NCBI GenBank assembly: GCA_026394375.1
Contig: JAPKYJ010000027.1
Span: forward strand, 62,001-126,000
Length of the DNA: 64,000 nt
Origin: Methanomassiliicoccales archaeon
GTDB lineage: Archaea; Thermoplasmatota; Thermoplasmata; Methanomassiliicoccales; UBA472
Direction of reading: 5' to 3'
Shown here: positions 40,877 to 49,090 of the stretch, in pieces
Layout of the letters: every line of letters starts with the position of its first letter
Position numbering within the stretch: position 1 is the stretch's first letter
Notes under the pieces: model-generated
Database searches by the model: none
The model's input: only the letters and a program-made list of their open reading frames with translations
What the model was told of the DNA's origin: nothing
Program-made: the position numbers and the translations under genes

Positions 40877-41205
40877 TTGCTCCCCCTTCTGGTGACCTTG
40901 GTCCAGGACGTGCTGCCGCACTTCGGGCATTTGGTCTTGGTGGTGCCGCTATAGAGATCGGCGGCGGGCCGAAGCGACGAGCCGCGTCTGGCAATGAACT
41001 CCTTCCCGCAGTTGGAGCATAGGTAGGTCGTTCGCGGCATGTACCACGAAGCGATGCGAAACAGTCCGATGAGAGTGATGATGAGCCACAGATACCAGTA
41101 GGTGGGAAGCAGCAGGAACGCCGCCACTGCTATGATTACGATATAGGCGATGAGGAATGTCGTCTTAAGCCTCGTCCGCCTCTTCGACCCCTGCTCGCCT
41201 TCCAT
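40873..41205 (-). CDS. Small membrane protein with C-terminal zinc ribbon
   Basis: The 110-residue protein has a basic N terminus, two adjacent membrane helices (about residues 16-33 and 36-52), then a four-cysteine zinc ribbon (CSNC...CPKC) and a basic end. No family name is recognised. It is the first gene of the short operon with the arsenate-reductase-like gene and tsr3. Start ATG 41205. Confidence 0.75.
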   Translation of the reverse strand: MEGEQGSKRRTRLKTTFLIAYIVIIAVAAFLLLPTYWYLWLIITLIGLFRIASWYMPRTTYLCSNCGKEFIARRGSSLRPAADLYSGTTKTKCPKCGSTSWTKVTRRGSK

Positions 41206-41407
41206 GTTCTCTTTCTTGGTAAGGCACGCTCCATGATAAACCCGTTCCCGGACCCGCTAGGTTTATCGGTCCATTGCTCGCTAACGTGCCATGCCACCAT
41301 GATGACAAACCCAGCTCTGATGGGTGATGACAGACGGGCGAGCTGAGTGGCGTCCTTCGGGACAAGGTTTATTTTGCCAATGCCCCATATACGGCCCGGT
41401 GGATGGG

Positions 41408-41905
41408 ATGCCTACTGGATATGATCTATTGCAGCAGAGCGGAGACTTTCGAAGGCACTGGCTCAGACGGATCGTCGCCGGAATGATCGATGCGACGATC
41501 GTGGCGGTGCCAATCTCCTTGGCGTTGGTGAACGTGAGCTCGGCGACGAGCGTGTTGCTGGCCGGCATCTTCTCGGGCGTGGGCTGGTTCCTGTACTCGG
41601 CGATCCTGGAAGGCTGGTTCGGGCAGACCATCGGGAAAAAGCTGCTTCATCTACGGGTGGTATCCATGGGCGATAAGGGACGGTTCCATCAGGCGGTGGT
41701 GAGGAGCGTGCCCAAGGTCTTCTGGTATGCCTTCCTTCCCTTCGATATCTTCGCGGGCCTCGGCATGGAAGGCGATCCGAGGCAGCGCTGGTCGGACCAC
41801 GTGGCGAATACGACCGTGGTCTGCTACCAGCCGTCCACTGTGAAATTCAAGAGGAAGAAGTTGCAGGAAGCACAGACCTCGGACGCCAACCCTGCGCACG
41901 AATGA
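41408..41905 (+). CDS. RDD family membrane protein
   Basis: The RDD family shows an Arg-Asp pattern in the first membrane helix; here it is WLRRIVAGMIDATIVAVPISLAL. A second helix follows (SVLLAGIFSGVGWFLYSAI) with GQTIGKKLLHLRVV, the usual RDD loop, and a third near VFWYAFLPFDIFAGL. Some family members act as ion exchangers; the role here is open. The ATG at 41408 fits the family start; the open frame from 41324 includes extra residues. A TATA-like GTTTATTTTGCC lies at about 41369-41380, so translation begins close to the predicted transcript start. Confidence 0.85.
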   Translation: MPTGYDLLQQSGDFRRHWLRRIVAGMIDATIVAVPISLALVNVSSATSVLLAGIFSGVGWFLYSAILEGWFGQTIGKKLLHLRVVSMGDKGRFHQAVVRSVPKVFWYAFLPFDIFAGLGMEGDPRQRWSDHVANTTVVCYQPSTVKFKRKKLQEAQTSDANPAHE

Positions 41906-41925
41906 ACCTCGGGCGAGGACCGCTC

Positions 41926-42165
41926 TCAGTCTTTCTTCTCCGCCCACCATACCCAGCCGCCTTTCTCCTGCGAAACCTCGCCCTTGATCAGCCCTTGACG
42001 ACGCATCCTGGCCAGCTCACGGGCGATCTCATCTGGGCACTGTCCGACCACTGGACCCAACGCCCGTTGTATCTCCTTGGTGGTCATTTCCCGGTCCTTG
42101 AGGGCTCGGATGATCTCTTCACGAACCTGGGAATCTGGCACCTTCGAACGGAGACTCTCGGTCAT
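41926..42165 (-). CDS. Small winged-helix protein
   Basis: The 79-residue product has the winged-helix outline: EEIIRALKDREMTTKEIQRALG then PDEIARELARMRRQGLIKG and a beta-wing WVWWAEK. It would be a DNA-binding regulator or structural protein. Nothing else can be said. It is convergent with the RDD gene. Confidence 0.7.
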   Translation of the reverse strand: MTESLRSKVPDSQVREEIIRALKDREMTTKEIQRALGPVVGQCPDEIARELARMRRQGLIKGEVSQEKGGWVWWAEKKD

Positions 42166-42305
42166 CAGCGACCTCTTCAGGGCACTGAGTTGATAATAAG
42201 ATTGCCTTCCATCTGAGTCAGCGGTTGCTCAACAAGGTCAGAGAAAAATCAGATAGTGGGGGATCGCCCCCCAGAAAGGGTTTGCTCCAGGGAACCTGCC
42301 ATCGC

Positions 42306-42737
42306 CTACGCGGCGGTGAAGGTCAGGGTACCCATCGAGTTGCTAGTGGGGATATACCTCAACATGATTGTGTAGCTGATGGATGGCGTCGTGCCAGTCA
42401 CATTGAAGTAGTCGCCTGCTCCCAGGTTCGTGCCCGTTGATAAGACCCATGAGCCGATCGTGACGCCCGTGGAGGGGGTCATGATGATCGTGATGTCCGT
42501 GGGCTTGACCGTCGTGGATGTGATGGATACCAGGGATATCCTATATTGGTTCGCCGTGCTTGTCGCAGTCTTGCTCATGGCCACCGATGGCGTGTTGGCT
42601 CCGCCTCCCTGGCTGAAGCCCATGACCATGACGTAGAGCACCGCTGCCAACACCACGGTTATTGCGACCATGAGGATGGTGGCGATGACCGGGGACACTG
42701 CCTCGGCGTTCTTTCTCAGTTTCCAGGTTTTCTTCAT
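42306..42737 (-). CDS. Archaeal type IV pilin precursor
   Basis: The N terminus has the class III signal layout: a short basic leader (MKKTWKLRKNAEA), then VSPVIATILMVAITVVLAAVLYVMVMG, the conserved hydrophobic helix of archaeal pilins. Cleavage by the PibD-type peptidase is expected just before the VSPVIA stretch. The rest is Thr/Ser-rich and extracellular. At 143 residues it is a typical minor or major pilin. It has its own strong promoter upstream. KaiC/RecA-like genes lie immediately upstream in the same direction, separated by 166 bp, but no pilus ATPase or membrane platform is in the window. Confidence 0.88.
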   Translation of the reverse strand: MKKTWKLRKNAEAVSPVIATILMVAITVVLAAVLYVMVMGFSQGGGANTPSVAMSKTATSTANQYRISLVSITSTTVKPTDITIIMTPSTGVTIGSWVLSTGTNLGAGDYFNVTGTTPSISYTIMLRYIPTSNSMGTLTFTAA

Positions 42738-42796
42738 TGTTCAGTCTCCTAACGTAGGGAGATACCCTACAGTAAGAAGGTCATTTGTCTGTTGCC

Positions 42797-42809
42797 TTTT
42801 ATAAATATT
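42797..42809 (-). promoter_or_regulatory. TATA box of the pilin gene
   Basis: AATATTTATAAAA on the minus strand, about 60 bp upstream of the pilin ATG at 42737, is a strong archaeal TATA element. Translation is preceded by GGAGACTGAACA. Confidence 0.6.
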
Positions 42810-42903
42810 GCTATCCCAGAATCATTCCGGCAACGGCTCGCGACGATATCTGGAGCCTTGAAATCGTCGCCGCTGGGACAAGCCAGGCCCTACGAACACC
42901 AGA

Positions 42904-43470
42904 TCAAATCGTCAAAGTGTAGTCGCACACCAGTGCCAGCATCTCCTTGACCTCCGGCTTCAGGGAGTCGGGCAGAGAAAGCACCACCGGATATGCCTCC
43001 CTGACCTTGAGGGAGTTGAGGAGCACGGTGAAGAACTCCGAGAGCATCTTGATGTCGTTGTGGACGGCGAAGGAGTTCACGGAATCGATGATCACCAGTG
43101 CCTTCTTTCCCTCGTTCTGACGGGCGAAATACTCTACCTTCAGCACCACGTACTCCAGCATGCTCGGGCTCTCGACGTGCGCCACTCTCTCCCCTGGCTC
43201 TATCTTGCCCATGAGCGTGTGGGAGATGCAGTCCACGAAGCGAACGTCCTTGGTATCCACCTCCAGCGCCACGAGGGCATTGGATAGCGTGGATGATGGG
43301 ACCGAGGCAGTGATGTAGAAGCAGCACAGACCTTTGCGGGCGCTGAAGTCGTCCACCAGCCCGCGTATCACATCGAAATAGTTGTCGACCTTCAGCTCCA
43401 GCGCCACCGCCACCGAGGGGCCGATCTCCTCCAGTTTCGCGGCCACTTGCGCATGCAGCTCTTCGGCCAT
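42904..43470 (-). CDS. RecA/KaiC-fold protein without a Walker A motif
   Basis: The 188-residue protein has the RecA-like strand order (VIRGLVDDFSARKGLCCFYITASVPSST, VRFVDCIS, KKALVIIDSVNSFAVH) but no GxxxxGKT P loop. The Walker B-like aspartate in VIIDSVNS is kept. It looks like a degenerate partner of the KaiC-like ATPase just upstream; the genes share one base (TGATG). Whether it binds nucleotide is open; a regulatory subunit is likely. Confidence 0.7.
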   Translation of the reverse strand: MAEELHAQVAAKLEEIGPSVAVALELKVDNYFDVIRGLVDDFSARKGLCCFYITASVPSSTLSNALVALEVDTKDVRFVDCISHTLMGKIEPGERVAHVESPSMLEYVVLKVEYFARQNEGKKALVIIDSVNSFAVHNDIKMLSEFFTVLLNSLKVREAYPVVLSLPDSLKPEVKEMLALVCDYTLTI

Positions 43471-44201
43471 CAGCTCCCTCCTTTCAACAACGGGGTCACG
43501 AGTACACCGTACGACGTAAGATCGATCACGTACCTGGCCCGAGAGTGACTGGTGCCTTTCATCTTCACCACTTGCATGGTGCGCAGCAGGTCCCCCTTCC
43601 GGTCCAGGTTGCCCAGTAGCACGATGCCGTCCGACACCGCTGCCAGCATGCCGGAGGTTCCTCGGCTGGAGACCAGCATGGCGGTGCAGCCTTCCTTGTA
43701 CAGCACCTCGCTCAGACGGGTGAGGAGGATGGCATCCAGCGCCTCGTCCTTCACGTCCGTGAGGATCGTGTCCACGGTATCGATGACCAGGCGCGTGACC
43801 TTGGCGGTGGATACCACCTTTCCCAACGCCCCCACCAGCTTGTCCACCGCCGCCTCGTCCATCTGCGTGGGCGAGACTCCAGCTGACCTCAGGACCTCCG
43901 CCAGCTCCAGGATGGTGATCGTGCCCTTCTTGAACATCGCCTCTTTCAAGAAATCCAGCGGCGGGATGTTGGAGAGCAGCTTCTCCTGGCCTTCCTGCGT
44001 GGTCACCATGACCCCGGTCTCACCATGGACCGCTCCTCGGGCCAGGAACTCCATTGCCAGGGTGGTCTTGCCCGTGCCCGACGGGCCGGTCACCAGCACG
44101 ATATTGGAGGTGGGGATGCCCCCGCCAAGGACGTTGTCCAATCCATCGATGCCGGTGACGCATCTACCTCGCTGCGCGCTAGTGGCCATCGCCGGAGTCA
44201 T
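43470..44201 (-). CDS. KaiC-like ATPase (RAD55 superfamily)
   Basis: The KaiC start signature TGIDGLDNVLGGGIPTSNIVLVTGPSGTGKTTLAMEFL is complete with Walker A GPSGTGKT. A TTQEGQEKLL segment and Walker B LVIDTVDTIL follow. It is a single-domain KaiC-like protein of about 240 residues. The frame starts at ATG 44201, but a CTAATAATCC element at 44209-44220 (minus) would put the transcript start near 44188, so ATG 44189 (MATSAQRGRC) as a leaderless start is attractive. It is coupled to the RecA-fold gene downstream and stands upstream of the pilin gene. Confidence 0.87.
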   Translation of the reverse strand: MTPAMATSAQRGRCVTGIDGLDNVLGGGIPTSNIVLVTGPSGTGKTTLAMEFLARGAVHGETGVMVTTQEGQEKLLSNIPPLDFLKEAMFKKGTITILELAEVLRSAGVSPTQMDEAAVDKLVGALGKVVSTAKVTRLVIDTVDTILTDVKDEALDAILLTRLSEVLYKEGCTAMLVSSRGTSGMLAAVSDGIVLLGNLDRKGDLLRTMQVVKMKGTSHSRARYVIDLTSYGVLVTPLLKGGS

Positions 44202-44208
44202 GCGACGG

Positions 44209-44252
44209 AAGGATTATTAGGGTTTGCAGTGCCCCCCGGAAAGGATTATTAG
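44209..44252. repeat. Direct repeat AAGGATTATTAG in the divergent promoter region
   Basis: The 12-mer AAGGATTATTAG occurs at 44209-44220 and again at 44241-44252, between the divergent KaiC-like and Hps-RraA genes. The second copy is about 30 bp before ATG 44277, where a TATA box of a leaderless gene would sit. The first lies at a similar distance from ATG 44189 on the other strand. Confidence 0.45.
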
Positions 44253-44276
44253 CCTCAAGCCTTCTAGCGCGGTCAT

Positions 44277-45569
44277 ATGCAACCAGTGCTCCAAGTGGCG
44301 TTGGACCTCATGCATCTGAAACGCGCGCTTGCCATCGCGAAGGAGGCGGTGGCAGGCGGGGCGGACTGGATCGAGGTCGGCACCCCTTTGCTGAAATCGG
44401 AGGGCTCGGAATCGCTCCGGGCGCTCAAGAAGGCGTTCCCCCAGAACACGTTGGTAGCGGACACCAAGACGTTGGACGTAGGCGGGTTCGAGGTGGAAAT
44501 CGCCGCCAAGGCCGGGGCGGACATCGTCACCGTCATGGCCTTGGCCGACGAAGGCACGATCTCAGAAGCATGTCTAACGGCCAAGCATTACGGCGCCCGG
44601 GTGATGGTGGACCTGATGAACGTGCCCGCGCCGACCAAAGCGGCCAGGCGGGCCGAGGAGCTGGGTGCGGACCTCGTCTGCCTGCACGTGGGCATAGACG
44701 AGCAGATGAGGGGGCTGGTCTCCGCGGCCAAGCTGGTACGGGAAGTGGCCTCTGCCGTATCGGTGCCCGTGGCGGTCGCCGGAGGCATCAATGCCGGCAG
44801 CGCGGGGAAGATGGTCTCCTCGGGCGCGAGCGTGATTATAGTGGGCGGGGGAATAATCAAGGCCGAGGATGTGCGTTCCGCGGCCGAGGCCGTGAAGAAG
44901 TCGATGACCGGGGCGAAGGTCCCGCTCCAGCTCTCCCGGAAATATGCCCGGGAGGGGCTGTTCGAAGCGTTCTCAAGGGTCTCCACTCCCAACATCGCCG
45001 ACGCACAGCACAAGCGAGGGGTGATGTCCGGGATCCATCCCCACATCGCGCACGGACAGAAAATGGTGGGACGGGCGCTGACGGTTCTCACGGCCAACGG
45101 GGATTGGGCGAAGCCCGTGGAGGCGATCGACCGGGCAAGGAAGGGAGATGTCATAGTCATCGATGTGGGAGGGAGCGATGTCGCGGTCTGGGGGGAGCTC
45201 GCCTCCTGGAGCGCCAAGTTGAGGGGAGTGAGCGGCGTGGTCATCGACGGGGCCGCCCGGGACATTGACTCCATTCTAGAGATGGGCTTTCCATGTTTCT
45301 CCAGGCACATCGTGCCGCATGCCGGCGAGCCCAAGGGATACGGGGGCATCGGCCACGAGATCGTGTGCGGCGGACAGACGGTGCACGTGGGAGATTGGAT
45401 CATCGGGGACGAGAACGGGGTGGTGGTGGTCCCTCAGGAGCATGCGGTGGAGGTGGCGAATCGCTCCGTCGACGTATTGGAGCGCGAGAACCGCATCCGC
45501 GAGGAGATCAAGCGGGGCGGAACCCTGTCCAGCGTGCAGGAGCTGGAGAAATGGGAGCAGGTACGCTGA
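44277..45569 (+). CDS. Fused 3-hexulose-6-phosphate synthase / RraA-like protein
   Basis: The N-terminal half (residues 1-205) is a TIM-barrel of the orotidine-5'-phosphate decarboxylase group, with LQVALDLMHLKRALAIA, DWIEVGTPLLKSEG, VADTKTLDVGG and MVDLMN, matching 3-hexulose-6-phosphate synthase (Hps) of the ribulose monophosphate pathway. In archaea this pathway run backwards provides pentoses. The second half (about 225-430) is an RraA/HMG-aldolase-like domain: STPNIADAQHKRGVM, GDVIVIDVGGSDVAVWGEL, GVVIDGAARDID and GDENGVVVVP. Such Hps-RraA fusions are known in archaea; the RraA-like half is of uncertain role. It is probably leaderless. The PHP gene overlaps its end by 19 bp. Confidence 0.9.
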   Translation: MQPVLQVALDLMHLKRALAIAKEAVAGGADWIEVGTPLLKSEGSESLRALKKAFPQNTLVADTKTLDVGGFEVEIAAKAGADIVTVMALADEGTISEACLTAKHYGARVMVDLMNVPAPTKAARRAEELGADLVCLHVGIDEQMRGLVSAAKLVREVASAVSVPVAVAGGINAGSAGKMVSSGASVIIVGGGIIKAEDVRSAAEAVKKSMTGAKVPLQLSRKYAREGLFEAFSRVSTPNIADAQHKRGVMSGIHPHIAHGQKMVGRALTVLTANGDWAKPVEAIDRARKGDVIVIDVGGSDVAVWGELASWSAKLRGVSGVVIDGAARDIDSILEMGFPCFSRHIVPHAGEPKGYGGIGHEIVCGGQTVHVGDWIIGDENGVVVVPQEHAVEVANRSVDVLERENRIREEIKRGGTLSSVQELEKWEQVR

Positions 45570-46246
45570 TCAACCTCCACGCGCACTCGCATTTCTCCGA
45601 TGGCTGGTTCTCCCCTCAGGATATCGCGGCCAGGGCGGCGGAGGGTGGATTGACGCACGTGGCCATCACCGATCACTTCCAGACCTCTAAAGTGCCCCGA
45701 TGCCTGACCTCGGAACAGATGGACGAATACATATCAACCATACGCAACCTGGACCGGAAGCATGATGGCGGGCTGCGGGTCCTGGCAGGCGTGGAGATAG
45801 ACACCTCTCCCGAGCGCTGCGACCTGCGCTCCTTGCCGGTGGACGCCCTGAACCAACTGGACCTGGTGCTCTTCGAGTACGTGAACGACGAGGAGATGGG
45901 CGGGACCATGCTGAGCGAGCTGGACTGGCTGCTCTGCCGCCTGAAGGTTCCTTGCGGCCTGGTGCACACAGATATCGCCCGAGTGTTCAGTGGCATCACG
46001 TCCGGCGAAGTGGCGGACCTGCTGCAATCCTACGGCCTCTTCGTGGAGGTGAACACCGCGTCCCTGTACAAAGAGGAGGGCGTTCCGTACTACGAGAGAG
46101 CGGAGGAGCACTACCGGGCCTTCAAGAACAAGGTCCAAGTCTCTGTGGGCACGGACGTGCACCGCCTCATCGACGAGGTGGTGAACGTGTCCAAAGGCTA
46201 CCAGTTCCTCGAACGCTGCGATCTGATGGATATGCTGTTGCTCTGA
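45551..46246 (+). CDS. PHP-domain phosphoesterase
   Basis: The PHP superfamily N terminus INLHAHSHFSDGWFSPQDIA provides the metal-binding HxH, followed by HVAITDHF, then GVEIDTS, CGLVHTDIAR and the late SVGTDVHRL. The family includes histidinol phosphatases and other phosphoesterases; substrate not assignable. The ATG at 45551 is inside the end of the Hps-RraA gene, in another frame, with GGAG just before, so translation is coupled. The open frame continues further upstream to 45293 but that part is antisense-like and unsupported. Confidence 0.85.
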   Translation: MGAGTLINLHAHSHFSDGWFSPQDIAARAAEGGLTHVAITDHFQTSKVPRCLTSEQMDEYISTIRNLDRKHDGGLRVLAGVEIDTSPERCDLRSLPVDALNQLDLVLFEYVNDEEMGGTMLSELDWLLCRLKVPCGLVHTDIARVFSGITSGEVADLLQSYGLFVEVNTASLYKEEGVPYYERAEEHYRAFKNKVQVSVGTDVHRLIDEVVNVSKGYQFLERCDLMDMLLL

Positions 46247-46290
46247 GATGCTGACGACAACAGAAGAAGGGGAAAGGCGTTTCGCGGGGC

Positions 46291-47169
46291 TCAGAACTGG
46301 CCCATGTCGTTGGCCATTTTGCGCAGCCTGGCCACCCTCTCGCCGGTCGGCGGATGGGTAGAGAAGATGCGCACCAGACGACCGGCGGAGAACGGGTTCA
46401 CGATCCACAGCCCCGCGGACGCTGGATTGCCGAATTTCAGTGGTTTGCGACGGTTCTCCTTCTCCAGCTTCTCCAGTGCCCTGGCCAGGTACAAGGGCTT
46501 GCCGGTGAGCATGGCCCCTTCGGCATCGGCCTTGTACTCCCGGCTGCGGGAAATGGCCAGCTGCACCAGCAACGCAGCGATGGGCGCGGTGATGGCCACC
46601 ACGATCATCAGTACTCCGGCCCCGTTGTCCCGGCGGTTGCCGAACATCGAGCCCCAGAGCGCCCAGCGCGCAGCGAAGGAGATCGCTCCGGCGAGCGTGG
46701 CGGCGATGCTCATGACCAGGATGTCCCGGTCCTTGACGTGGGCCATCTCGTGCGCCAGCACGCCCTCCAGCTCCTGGTCGTCGAGCAATCTCAAGATGCC
46801 CTCCGTCGCCGCCACGACCGCGTTCTTGGGGTTGCGGCCGGTGGCGAATGCGTTCGGGGTCTCGGAGGGCACGAGGGCGATCCTCGGTGTGGGAAGGCCC
46901 GACTGGTCGGCTATCTTCTTCACGGTCCGATAGAGCCTCGGGGACTCGCTCTCGCTGACTATCTTCGCCCTGTACGACCAGAGCACTATCTTGGATGAAT
47001 AGAAGTAGGATATCGTGTTCATGAGCGCCGCGAAGGCCAGGAAGACCACCGAGCCGACGATCCAGCCGCCCATGAGGTAGCTCCCCACTAGCCAGCCAAC
47101 GACGGCGAACAGCGCGAACATGAAGACGAAAAGACCCAACATCCTCAGGGTCGATCCAAATGCTCCCAT
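46291..47169 (-). CDS. htpX: HtpX-type membrane metalloprotease
   Basis: M48 family zinc protease for membrane protein quality control. Two N-terminal membrane helices (about residues 8-30 and 34-56) precede the cytoplasmic catalytic region with the zinc motif HEMAHVKDRD. A second pair of helices follows (ILVMSIAATLAGAISF..., MIVVAITAPIAALLVQLA), then the third ligand Glu in SREYKADAEGAML, and the typical end FSTHPPTGERVARL. The ATG at 47169 has GAGGTGA five bases before it; the open frame up to 47193 adds eight residues without such support. About 285-290 residues, as in the family. Confidence 0.95.
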   Translation of the reverse strand: MGAFGSTLRMLGLFVFMFALFAVVGWLVGSYLMGGWIVGSVVFLAFAALMNTISYFYSSKIVLWSYRAKIVSESESPRLYRTVKKIADQSGLPTPRIALVPSETPNAFATGRNPKNAVVAATEGILRLLDDQELEGVLAHEMAHVKDRDILVMSIAATLAGAISFAARWALWGSMFGNRRDNGAGVLMIVVAITAPIAALLVQLAISRSREYKADAEGAMLTGKPLYLARALEKLEKENRRKPLKFGNPASAGLWIVNPFSAGRLVRIFSTHPPTGERVARLRKMANDMGQF

Positions 47170-47279
47170 ATGTTCACCTCTTTTCCCACTCATGAAAGCG
47201 CTGCTATTTAACCCTAATTGACCTTCTACAAAAGCGTTGCCATGAGCGATCTGAGGCTGGGTCTGCGCGACCTGAGGCC

Positions 47280-47891
47280 TCAGACCCCCACGAAGGCGAC
47301 CCGCCTCCCGCTCTGCCGGGCGACGATCTTGCCCTTCTTGACCAGCTCGTCCAGCATCTGAGTGAGGATGTCCTCGTCCACGCCGGTGATGACCATGAGC
47401 TGCTGGATGGTCTGCCCTCCTTCCGATTGGACCGCGGACATGATCTTCTCCCGCCCCCGCTCGATCTTCTCCCGCGCCTCCGCCTCGCGTATCTCGCGCT
47501 CCCGTTCCACGGCCACCCGATCAAGTTGAGACCGCATCATCTCCAGACCGCGGCTCTTGAAGCGCTCCACATCGAACTGCAGCAGGTCCTGCAGCTCCTC
47601 TATGTCCAGGCCAGCGTCCCTCCAGCGGGCCATGCGCTCCTTGTATCCCAGCTGCTGTCCAGGCAGCGATTCCAGCGGCCTGCCAACGGACGGCTCGTAG
47701 ATGAACCCCTGACCTTTGAGGCCGGCATGCAGCGCCTCCAGCCTCTCGATGCCTGTCGCTTCATCGGGGACCTCGGTCTCAAAGGTGTTCGTTCCCCTGG
47801 CCCGGACGAAACCGAACCCCCGCAACAGCTCCTCGGCCTCCTTGGGCGATCTTCCCTCACTGGAGTATACGATCTTGACATACGTCTTCAT
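47280..47891 (-). CDS. Conserved-looking protein with coiled coil and C-terminal winged helix
   Basis: The 203-residue product starts with a beta-rich segment (MKTYVKIVYSSEGRSPKEA), has a long charged helix at about residues 105-150 (DRVAVEREREIREAEAREK) and ends with a winged-helix-like region (IQQLMVITGVDEDILTQMLDELVKKGKIVARQSGRR). I do not recognise a family. Start ATG 47891. It is divergent from priS; the insertion sequence at 47955 lies in their shared upstream region, about 60 bp from this start. Confidence 0.7.
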   Translation of the reverse strand: MKTYVKIVYSSEGRSPKEAEELLRGFGFVRARGTNTFETEVPDEATGIERLEALHAGLKGQGFIYEPSVGRPLESLPGQQLGYKERMARWRDAGLDIEELQDLLQFDVERFKSRGLEMMRSQLDRVAVEREREIREAEAREKIERGREKIMSAVQSEGGQTIQQLMVITGVDEDILTQMLDELVKKGKIVARQSGRRVAFVGV

Positions 47892-47946
47892 CTGTGCCCC
47901 TCCGTGGTTCCAATCTCGATAATTTGTATGCGATAATTAACTTTTG

Positions 47947-47954
47947 GCTCAACT
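47947..47954 (+). repeat. Target site duplication, left copy
   Basis: GCTCAACT directly left of the inverted repeat, identical to 49013-49020. Confidence 0.9.
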
Positions 47955-47957
47955 TGC

Positions 47958-48884
47958 TCAGTAGAAATCATTACCCATCATAGCCGCCCTCCTCGAATCG
48001 TACGCGATCGCCCGCAATGTCAACTCCTTGTGCTGGCAGGAGGTGCTGGTCGCCAGCACGTCCTGCCTCATCACGCGCTTCTCCACCGAGTGCACCGTCT
48101 CGATGAGCGCTCGTCGGTGGTACTTGCGCTCATCGAAGACGTCCTTCTGCTTCCGACGCAGGATGTTCATATCCTCCTGGCCATGCTTGCTTGTCCTCCG
48201 CAGGGGGATGTGAGATTCCGCCTTCATCGCATACCAGATGTAACGGCGGATATGCTTGGAGTCGTAACCCTTGTCCGCCACCACGACCGCCACCTTCCCG
48301 ATGCTGGCGACGGCCTCCAGCACCGGGATGGCGTCGGGCGCGTCGTTGTAGGGACCATAGCGGTAGCGGACGGCCAGGATCATCTGGTTGGAGGTGTCGA
48401 TGGCCATGCTCTGCTTCAGGTGCCTCCGGAGCGACCTCTGACCCTTGGCCAGGGTTCGCTCCTCGTTCCTCTGCACCACCGTGCAGAAGTACCGGCTGGC
48501 AGAGGTGCAGCTGAAGCCAGTGGAGTCGATGGCCAGGTGCAACGGGCCATCGACCAGGTCTGCAAAGGAGCCCAGGAGCCGGTCCAGCAGGGCCTGCTGG
48601 ACGCGCTGGGCGAACTTCTGCAGGGTGGTGAAGTGCGGCAGGCGTCGCAGGCCCAACTCCTCTAGCAGCGCCGTGCACACCTCCACGAGCACGCAGAACT
48701 CGCGGTAGGACTTCCCGGACCACTGGCGCAGCACCAGCAGCACCAGGAGCTGGTGCTGCGTGAAGATGTGGTTCGATCTCTGGCATCGGTGCAGCGGTAC
48801 AGCCAGGCGCCCAAGCCTGGACTTGAGGCCGCGCACCACCTTAAACAACTTATTCTGGTCTATCCTATCCCTCACCCTCGGCAC
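47958..48884 (-). CDS. DDE transposase of the IS5 group
   Basis: The 308-residue product has the DDE triad in DSTGFS (about residue 118), ADKGYDS (about 203) and IETVHSVEKR (about 264, the Y-(2)-R-(3)-E-(6)-K type signature: YHRRALIETVHSVEKR). The N terminus QLLVLLVLRQWSGKSYREF fits the IS5 family N-terminal helices. The start appears to be GTG 48884; no Shine-Dalgarno is obvious. The stop lies in the left inverted repeat, so the last residues NDFY are encoded by it. The gene is full length, so the element may be active. Its leader holds a strong hairpin (48901-48938). Confidence 0.9.
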   Translation of the reverse strand: MPRVRDRIDQNKLFKVVRGLKSRLGRLAVPLHRCQRSNHIFTQHQLLVLLVLRQWSGKSYREFCVLVEVCTALLEELGLRRLPHFTTLQKFAQRVQQALLDRLLGSFADLVDGPLHLAIDSTGFSCTSASRYFCTVVQRNEERTLAKGQRSLRRHLKQSMAIDTSNQMILAVRYRYGPYNDAPDAIPVLEAVASIGKVAVVVADKGYDSKHIRRYIWYAMKAESHIPLRRTSKHGQEDMNILRRKQKDVFDERKYHRRALIETVHSVEKRVMRQDVLATSTSCQHKELTLRAIAYDSRRAAMMGNDFY

Positions 48885-48900
48885 GAGGTCATCCCATCCC

Positions 48901-48938
48901 GGGGGCCAGCAGTCCGCTAAGACCGTTGGCTGGCCCCC
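48901..48938. repeat. Inverted repeat in the transposase leader
   Basis: GGGGGCCAGC (48901-48910) pairs perfectly with GCTGGCCCCC (48929-48938), loop 18. An outer arm TCCCAT/ATGGGA (48892-48897, 48940-48945) extends it. In the transposase message it would form a stable stem just before the start codon. In the other direction it could stop read-through. Confidence 0.55.
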
Positions 48939-49012
48939 AATGGGACTATATCGTGCTGAGACAATAAAAATATCGAGACCATCAAGCGTTCAAGGATGAT
49001 TTCTACTGAGCA

Positions 49013-49020
49013 GCTCAACT
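49013..49020 (+). repeat. Target site duplication, right copy
   Basis: GCTCAACT directly right of the inverted repeat, identical to 47947-47954. Confidence 0.9.
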
Positions 49021-49090
49021 TACAAAAGCCAAGAGGTGCATGCCTCGAGCTGGACTTCTAGGTGTGAGCGTGGCCGGCGAGACCGAGTTC

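Larger units (their letters stand above)
47955..49012 (-). mobile_element. Complete insertion sequence, IS5-like (ISH1-type features), 1058 bp
   Basis: The ends are perfect 17-bp inverted repeats: TGCTCAGTAGAAATCAT at 47955-47971 and its complement at 48996-49012. Both are flanked by the same 8-bp target copy GCTCAACT (47947-47954 and 49013-49020). One transposase gene fills the element, read leftwards; its stop lies within the left inverted repeat. An 8-bp duplication, DDE transposase and about 1 kb length fit the ISH1 group of the IS5 family. Intact ends and duplications point to a recent insertion. Confidence 0.92.

Noticed and set aside
42904-43470. Second active KaiC ATPase
   Set aside because: No P loop can be found although the RecA strand order is present.
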